DNA of 32,297 bases from JAVBKE01 sp031554215. GTDB lineage: Bacteria; Bacillota; Bacilli; JARBTR01. Position numbers and translations under genes: made by a program. Position 1 is the first letter of the stretch. Each line of letters begins with the position of its first letter. The stretch covers positions 1 to 32,297 of the forward strand of contig JAVBKF010000075.1 in the NCBI GenBank assembly GCA_031554215.1, in the 5' to 3' direction. The notes under the pieces are model-generated. The model saw nothing but the letters and a program-made list of their open reading frames with translations, did not search any database and had not been told where the DNA came from. Below are positions 27,450 through 32,297 of this stretch, in pieces.

Positions 27450-27633
27450 GTGAACAATAGGACGAAGGATTCAAATACGGAATTATTTATGAAACATAAA
27501 GGCATGGTTTACAAAATTTCTTTCTGATAATTGAAAAGTTTTTCTTCGACTTGTTAAATTTAAGACGGTGTTTGAAAGCCTAGAACATGAAAAAGCTTGG
27601 CTCATTCGAGTGACGATCAATTGTTTTATATTA
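27450..27633 (+). pseudogene. Remnant of an ECF sigma factor gene
   Basis: A GTG at 27450 with AGAGGGG seven bases upstream opens a frame reading T-E-L-F-M-K-H-K-G-M-V-Y-K-I-S-F before a TGA at 27525. That is the usual start of ECF sigma factor region 2. In another frame from 27535 the sequence continues V-F-L-R-L-V-K-F-K-T-V-F-E-S-L-E-H-E-K-A-W-L-I-R-V-T-I-N, the end of region 2 and the A-W-L-I-R-V-T-I-N linker that is near-diagnostic for these factors. The D-A-E-D-x-x-Q middle and the whole DNA-binding region 4 are missing. The gene therefore cannot make a working sigma factor. Confidence 0.75.
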
Positions 27634-28246
27634 GCATTATTCCGGGGACTGCGGAAAATGCACAGGCACTGATGAATATTGGATTCAAAAATATCATCCC
27701 AAATAATTCTCTATATTCCAATCAGGTTCAGTAGGGTGAACCTCAGGATGGGCGAAATATTTTATAACTAGGGTAGTGCGGTTGACACTACCTCGGCACC
27801 TTACGGGCAAGGAAATGTCGATACGACTGAGCGTGATTTAGCCAATTATACAATGTGCACAAATCCCGCCTTTACCAAGTCAGTTGCTCTGGACGGAGAA
27901 TCAAACATTTGTTTCATGCTTGATGTTCCAGATACGACAGGCTCTTTTGTTATTAATCAATCATTTAGGTATAGCGGTGTTCCTTATACAATTGAGACAA
28001 TCACGCTTTCTACTTCTTCACTTGCAATTGTTGAGAGAAGAGGCACTTCTGATGTGAAAGTGGATAATACGGCGGTCTTGGTACTGAGGGATGGTAGTGA
28101 AGTAGATGCAGGAGGATAAAATGGGTGGTAGAAATTCTACATCAGATAAGGAAAGTTGGCATTTCATACTGGTCGCTGGAAACGCTCATCGATGTAGAGC
28201 AAGTGGATGCAGTGAATATAGGGGGCAGATGATCCCTTTGAAGTAG
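27634..28246 (+). pseudogene. Decayed gene after the sigma-factor remnant, probably its DUF4179-like anti-sigma partner
   Basis: Protein-like stretches appear in shifting frames. The first, from 27630 in one frame, is I-I-P-G-T-A-E-N-A-Q-A-L-M-N-I-G-F. The next, open from 27772 after a stop at 27769, contains G-Q-G-N-V-D-T-T-E-R-D-L-A-N and G-V-P-Y-T-I-E-T-I-T-L-S-T-S-S-L-A-I-V and ends at 28119. The last, in yet another frame, is S-Y-W-S-L-E-T-L-I-D-V-E-Q-V-D-A-V-N-I-G-G, which with one more shift gives M-I-P-L-K and a stop at 28246. The order after an ECF sigma gene and the C-terminal I-D-V..V-x-x-V-x-I-G pattern are those of DUF4179/DUF5643-type proteins. An ATG at 27853 starts an 88-codon open frame, but it lacks a ribosome binding site and is only an internal piece. 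Confidence 0.6.
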
Positions 28247-28255
28247 CACTTCACT

Positions 28256-28306
28256 AAAAGGCCCTCTCTTCACTTTGTTTAGCAATCTAGTGAAGAAGGG
28301 CCTTTT
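28256..28306 (-). terminator. Bidirectional terminator between the pseudogenes and glnS
   Basis: The arms AAAAGGCCCT..TTCACT (28256-28274) and AGTGAA..AGGGCCTTTT (28289-28306) form a strong stem with T runs on both strands. It lies 18 bases beyond the glnS stop codon and would also stop rightward transcription from the pseudogene side. Confidence 0.85.
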
Positions 28307-28324
28307 GTTATCATTCCATTCTAG

Positions 28325-29974
28325 CTACAACTTAAATGAACTTTTCAAAGAAACAATCCGGTTGAAAACAAGTTTCTTTGCAGTCGTATACTTAGGATCA
28401 ACATTAAAGTAACCATGACGGAAGAATTGAAATTGGTCATAGGGCTGACTAGTTTTCATATTTGCTTCCACAAACCCTTGGCAAATAACTAAAGAATTCG
28501 GATTCACATGGTCTATGAAAGTTTCACCCTCGGCAAGCTCTGTATCGTCAAGTAGAAGTGGTTCATAAAGGCGAAACTCAGCAGCAACAGCTTCAGATGC
28601 CTCTACCCAATGAATCGTTCCCTTCACTTTACGACCAGTAAATCCTGAGCCACTCTTCGTTTCTGGATCATACGTACATTGAATTTCCGTCACCGCACCG
28701 CTAGCATCTCTGACTACGTCATTACACTTGATGAAATAGGCATTCTTGAGGCGCACTTCATTGCCCGGGAATAACCTGAAATACTTCGCAGGTGGGTTCT
28801 CCATGAAATCATCCTGCTCAATGTAGATCTCGCGTGAAAACGGAATCTGGCGAGAACCCATCTCGGGGTTTTCTGGATTATTCTCTGCTTCTAGTAGCTC
28901 TTTATGATTCTCTGGGTAGTTCGTGATCACAACCTTTAACGGCTGCAAAATGCCCATTGTCCGCTCTGCCTTCAGCTTTAAATCCTCACGAATAAAGTGC
29001 TCAAGCATTTCGTTTGCAACAGTTCCCTGAGACTTCGAGACAGCGACATTGTCAATAAACGCACGAATTGATTCTGGTGTGTATCCCTTACGGCGGAACC
29101 CAGAAATGGTCGGCATCCGTGGATCATCCCAGCCATCAACGAATCCGCCGTCTACTAGCTGTTTCAATTTCCGCTTACTCGTCACAGTGTTGGTAATGCT
29201 AAGACGGCCAAACTCATATTGCATTGGCTGTGCGGACATTTCAGTATGCTCATTCACCCAGAGGTAGAAAGGACGTTGGTCCTCAAATTCAAGAGTGCAA
29301 ATTGAATGGGTCACATTTTCAATCGCATCTTCTAAGGGATGTGCAAAGGTATACATCGGGTAAATGCACCACTTGTCTCCTGTATGGTGATGCGGTACAT
29401 GTGCAACCCGGTAAATAGCAGGGTCACGTAGATTGATATTTGATGATGCCATATCAATTTTTGCTCGCAAGACTTTCTCACCGTTCTTGAATTCTCCATC
29501 GCGCATTCTCGTGAACAAATCGAGATTCTCCTCGATAGAACGATCGCGGTAAGGGCTATTCTTCCCGGGCTCTGTTAATGTCCCGCGGTATTCTCTCATT
29601 TGTTCCGAGGTTAAATCATCCACATAGGCGAGCCCCTTCTGAATCAAAACAACTGCTCGATTATACATTTCATCAAAATAGTCAGAAGCAAAATAAAGGC
29701 CGTCCCAGTTAAATCCGAGCCAGCGGACATCTTCTTTAATCGCTTCGACATATTCAATATCTTCCTTCTGAGGGTTGGTATCATCAAAGCGTAAATTGAC
29801 CTTGCCAGAGAATTCTTCAGCAAGACCAAAACTCACGCAAATTGCTTTTGCATGTCCAATATGTAAGTAGCCATTTGGCTCAGGCGGGAAACGGGTGACA
29901 ATTTGTTTATGCTTTCCTGACTTTAAATCCTCAATCATAATATCTCGTATAAAATTTGAATGATTTGTCTCCAT
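28325..29974 (-). CDS. glnS: Glutaminyl-tRNA synthetase
   Basis: GlnRS charges tRNA-Gln directly with glutamine. The 549-residue length fits the bacterial enzyme. The class I signature is P-P-E-P-N-G-Y-L-H-I-G-H with H-I-G-H at 38-41, and the KMSKS counterpart reads V-T-S-K-R-K-L (T265 where E. coli has Met). The N-terminal I-R-D-I-M-I-E-D-L and the anticodon-binding C-terminal beta-barrels (I-Q-C-T-Y-D-P-E-T-K-S-G) are complete. The start at 29974 (M-E-T-N-H-S-N-F) is preferred over an in-frame ATG at 30061, because the extra 29 residues do not look like GlnRS and would reach upstream of the predicted promoter; GGGGATG precedes the chosen start. Most Bacilli make Gln-tRNA by GatCAB amidation instead, so this gene is unusual for the group. 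Confidence 0.95.
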   Translation of the reverse strand: METNHSNFIRDIMIEDLKSGKHKQIVTRFPPEPNGYLHIGHAKAICVSFGLAEEFSGKVNLRFDDTNPQKEDIEYVEAIKEDVRWLGFNWDGLYFASDYFDEMYNRAVVLIQKGLAYVDDLTSEQMREYRGTLTEPGKNSPYRDRSIEENLDLFTRMRDGEFKNGEKVLRAKIDMASSNINLRDPAIYRVAHVPHHHTGDKWCIYPMYTFAHPLEDAIENVTHSICTLEFEDQRPFYLWVNEHTEMSAQPMQYEFGRLSITNTVTSKRKLKQLVDGGFVDGWDDPRMPTISGFRRKGYTPESIRAFIDNVAVSKSQGTVANEMLEHFIREDLKLKAERTMGILQPLKVVITNYPENHKELLEAENNPENPEMGSRQIPFSREIYIEQDDFMENPPAKYFRLFPGNEVRLKNAYFIKCNDVVRDASGAVTEIQCTYDPETKSGSGFTGRKVKGTIHWVEASEAVAAEFRLYEPLLLDDTELAEGETFIDHVNPNSLVICQGFVEANMKTSQPYDQFQFFRHGYFNVDPKYTTAKKLVFNRIVSLKSSFKL

Positions 29975-30010
29975 CTTAACATCCCCAATAGTAAAGTTCT
30001 TGCCTTCTAT

Positions 30011-30038
30011 TCTATAAGAAGTAGACCCTAGAAAACAA
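30011..30038 (-). promoter_or_regulatory. Predicted promoter of glnS
   Basis: On the minus strand a -35 box TTGTTT (30033-30038) and a -10 box TATAGA (30011-30016) are 16 bases apart. A perfect eight-base stem (AGACCCTA 30023-30030 with TAGGGTCT 30040-30047) overlaps the region and could be an operator or the terminator of the upstream gene. I see no T-box leader. Confidence 0.35.
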
Positions 30039-30122
30039 GTAGGGTCTGTGCTTTTATTCAAAAATCGGCATATTCACCAAGAAATCTATTGCCAATCGTA
30101 GCCAAACTGAGAAAACACCTCG

Positions 30123-31643
30123 TCATTGATATTTCTTTAGCGGTTTCTTTGCGGGTCCTTCAAGCACGGCACCTTCATAATTAAACCGCGAACCATGACA
30201 AGGACAATCCCAAGAACGCTCCCCGCTATTCCATTTCAGCTCACAGCCCATATGCGTGCAGGTCGTATCAACAATGTGTAACTGTCCACTCAGGTCGCGG
30301 TAAGCGCCTGAATGTTTACCGTCAAATTTAACGACATCACCTTCATCTGGGCGTAAATCTTCTGGATTCCGAACGACCATTTCAAGTTTACCACCAATGA
30401 GTTCCTTGGCCATCTCCATCACATTACTAGTGACGTTCTTAATTGAAGGACCTGGAATGAACCGGCTAGGTGTGACCAGCTCTTTAAAGCGATTCACGCG
30501 CCCAAGGACAATATCCCTGTTGAGCATTGCTGCAGCAACCCCGTTCGTCATACCCCATTTTCGGAATCCAGTCGCCACAAGGATATCGGCATTTCCAGAT
30601 GAAATCCCGCCAATAAACGGTAGTTTATCAATCGTCACGAGGTCTTGCGTTGACCAGCGATAAGCCACTTCCTGAGCTGCAAAATGCGTCTCTGCAAAGT
30701 CTAGTAGCCGGTCATAGTGTAAAGTTGTTTCCTCTTCGCCGCGCGCTGTGATATGACTTTCGCCGCCGACAAGTAATAAACTTTCTCCGTTATAATTCAC
30801 CTGACGAACGGAGCGCGTTGGCTGCTCTGAATTAATGTACATACCGCCAGGGAAAGGCTTATCCGTTTTAACCGCAAGCACATAGGATCTTTCAGCATGC
30901 ATCCGTGCAAAATAAATACCCATTTTATCAATAAACGGAAAATGTGAGCAGACAATCGCATGTTTACAGTGAATCTTATGTCCAGAAGCTGTCACCACAA
31001 TCGGTGTACTGTCATGTTTGACATCAATAGCCAGTGTATGTTCATAAATTTCACCACCAAATTGGGTGAACTGCTGTGCTAGAGCTGAAAGGTATTGCAA
31101 TGGGTGGAATTGTCCTTGGTTCTTCATGACGATAGCCGCTTTATGGGGAACAGAGAGATCAATTGTTTGGGCAAACTGGCTATCAATTCCTAGCGCCTGA
31201 TAAGCGTTGAATTCATCTTGCAATTTCTGGATGTCGGAATCGGCATTGGTATACAAGTAGGCGTTTTCGTTTGTGTAAGCACAATCAATCTGTAAATCCT
31301 GAATGTTTTTTTTGATATGTGACAAGGCTTCTTGTTGCATTTGATAGTAGAGCTTGGCGCTTTTCGGACCAATACTACGAATCAATTCATCATAGATGGC
31401 ACCATGCTGTGCTGTGACTTTCGCAGTAGTAAACCCGGTAGCGCCTGAGAATAACTGTTCCGCCTCAATTAAGATGACCTTGAGTCCACTCTTTGCGAGC
31501 AGATAGGCAGTTGAAATGCCGGCGATACCACCTCCAACAACGCAAGCATCAACTGTGCGGTCTTGCAATAATGTTGGGCTACTAAATGCATCAGTCGATG
31601 TACGCCAATAAGACACTGAATTCTGAGGATAGCTAAGTGACAT
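30123..31643 (-). CDS. FAD-dependent oxidoreductase with C-terminal Rieske iron-sulfur domain (YhfW-like)
   Basis: The 506-residue protein joins a D-amino-acid-oxidase-type flavin domain to a Rieske [2Fe-2S] domain. The FAD site is V-V-G-G-G-I-A-G (35-42). The Rieske ligands are C462-T-H464 and C480-P-C-H483, and the extra cysteines C467 and C482 are those that form a disulfide in respiratory Rieske proteins. The substrate is unknown; similar fusions such as YhfW of Bacillus subtilis are uncharacterised as far as I know. The ATG at 31643 has GGAGG six bases upstream; an in-frame ATG at 31688 lacks one. The upstream neighbour is a broken TetR regulator gene on the same strand, which may once have controlled it. 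Confidence 0.9.
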   Translation of the reverse strand: MSLSYPQNSVSYWRTSTDAFSSPTLLQDRTVDACVVGGGIAGISTAYLLAKSGLKVILIEAEQLFSGATGFTTAKVTAQHGAIYDELIRSIGPKSAKLYYQMQQEALSHIKKNIQDLQIDCAYTNENAYLYTNADSDIQKLQDEFNAYQALGIDSQFAQTIDLSVPHKAAIVMKNQGQFHPLQYLSALAQQFTQFGGEIYEHTLAIDVKHDSTPIVVTASGHKIHCKHAIVCSHFPFIDKMGIYFARMHAERSYVLAVKTDKPFPGGMYINSEQPTRSVRQVNYNGESLLLVGGESHITARGEEETTLHYDRLLDFAETHFAAQEVAYRWSTQDLVTIDKLPFIGGISSGNADILVATGFRKWGMTNGVAAAMLNRDIVLGRVNRFKELVTPSRFIPGPSIKNVTSNVMEMAKELIGGKLEMVVRNPEDLRPDEGDVVKFDGKHSGAYRDLSGQLHIVDTTCTHMGCELKWNSGERSWDCPCHGSRFNYEGAVLEGPAKKPLKKYQ

Positions 31644-31846
31644 ATGAACCTCCAATAAAATAAATTGATATAGGTTCAACATGGTCAAAAAAAGAAGATT
31701 TGAAACGGATGGCGCTGATTATTATCATCGTGGTCACGAAGTACGCAACGCTGGAGGGGTCATTATTTACTTCCAGTAATTGCAGTTGGGCAGTTGTATT
31801 GTTAGGGTTCTCCCTTAGATAGGTTATTGCAAAATGAGAACTAGGG

Positions 31847-32297
31847 TTAAATCTGCTGTTGGCGTAACCAAACTTGCTTAGCCATTTCGCCCGGGTTTTA
31901 AGGGCATTCCTTTTTTTATCCACCATTCAACGATACCGACAAATGCAGAGGCCTTATATTACGCATTAATTTCTGATAATAGTTTATTTGTTTCCTTAGT
32001 TAATAAGTCTCTCATTCCATCAACGACAACCTCGGAAAACCGGTTCCGGAAGCAGTCAGTACCTTGGATACTAAGCATTGTCGAGTAGAATGAGTAGTTT
32101 TGCTCAAAGTGCTTAAAAACCGTTTTCATGACGTTCAGCCCAATGTTGGAAACATCGGTTTCATTGGAACTTTGAGCACAAAGATTGGTTAAATCGGCTA
32201 ACTGGTCTCGGATAACTTGGTCGGACAGATCATATTTATCACTGAAGTGGAGGTAGAGTGTGCCTCTACTAATATCGGCAGTTTCAGCAATTTCATT
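31847..32297 (-). pseudogene. TetR-family regulator gene, broken, 5' end outside window
   Basis: The frame entering from the right edge reads N-E-I-A-E-T-A-D-I-S-R-G-T-L-Y-L-H-F-S-D-K-Y, the DNA-binding helices of a TetR/AcrR regulator, and runs 112 codons to TAA at 31959-31961. The same frame then continues with S-A-F-V-G-I-V-E-W-W-I-K-K-G-M-P, the conserved C-terminal helix of this family, so the stop is premature. A second fault follows: removing one C in the run at about 31889-31892 restores P-G-E-M-A-K-Q-V-W-L-R and a stop at 31847. Two lesions make a sequencing error unlikely. A truncated protein ending at 31959 may still bind DNA. Confidence 0.7.

Noticed and set aside
27853..28119. 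Intact 88-residue hypothetical gene
   Set aside because: No ribosome binding site; the reading continues upstream to a stop at 27769 and related sequence continues downstream in another frame, so it is a fragment.
29975..30122. T-box leader for glnS
   Set aside because: The short leader has no room for the specifier stem, antiterminator and a following terminator.
31633..31926. Minus-strand open frame of 97 codons before the Rieske oxidoreductase gene
   Set aside because: It starts within the C-terminal part of the broken TetR gene in the wrong frame and overlaps the next gene's start; no credible family resemblance.

Overview
The window looks like the chromosome of a low-GC Gram-positive bacterium of the Bacilli. 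The evidence is the conserved gdpP-rplI-dnaB block, AGGAGG-type ribosome binding sites, several TTG starts (gdpP, ycjS, ycjV and the NADH dehydrogenase), lipoproteins with Gram-positive lipoboxes, and an LPxTG-like sorting signal. I cannot assign a genus. A glutaminyl-tRNA synthetase gene is uncommon in this group and is a useful taxonomic clue.

Region 1 (1-7705) holds the 3' part of a giant repetitive wall protein and a small DUF4352-type lipoprotein, each followed by a terminator hairpin. The wall protein has fifteen tandem modules of about 150 residues. Each keeps one Lys, one Asp and one Asn in places that suggest self-formed isopeptide bonds. A PVD-repeat stalk and an atypical SPRTR sorting signal follow.

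Region 2 (7750-11614) is the housekeeping block gdpP (c-di-AMP phosphodiesterase), rplI (ribosomal protein L9) and dnaB (replicative helicase). It ends in a terminator that overlaps the dnaB stop codon.

Region 3 (12214-25617) is a ten-gene sugar operon in the same gene order as Escherichia coli ycjMNOPQRSTUV: GH13_18 phosphorylase, ABC sugar-binding lipoprotein, two permeases, an alcohol-dehydrogenase-like enzyme (Q), a sugar epimerase (R), a Gfo/Idh/MocA dehydrogenase (S), a GH65 kojibiose-phosphorylase-type enzyme (T), beta-phosphoglucomutase (U) and an MsmK-type ATPase (V). A LacI-family regulator is divergent from it. The sequence TGGGAGCGGTCCCA, a near-palindrome centred on CG, sits at the predicted transcription start of the operon and is the likely operator. 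The inferred pathway is: import a glucoside or guloside, convert gulosides to glucosides through 3-keto intermediates (Q, R, S), split the glucosides with phosphate (M, T), and send beta-glucose 1-phosphate to glucose 6-phosphate (U).

Region 4 (25618-32297) holds a type II NADH dehydrogenase with a good promoter, a decayed ECF sigma factor plus a probable partner gene, glnS, a FAD oxidoreductase with a C-terminal Rieske domain, and, at the right edge, a TetR-family regulator broken by a stop codon and a frameshift. Relics of three or four broken genes cluster here, so this is a decaying stretch between intact metabolic genes.
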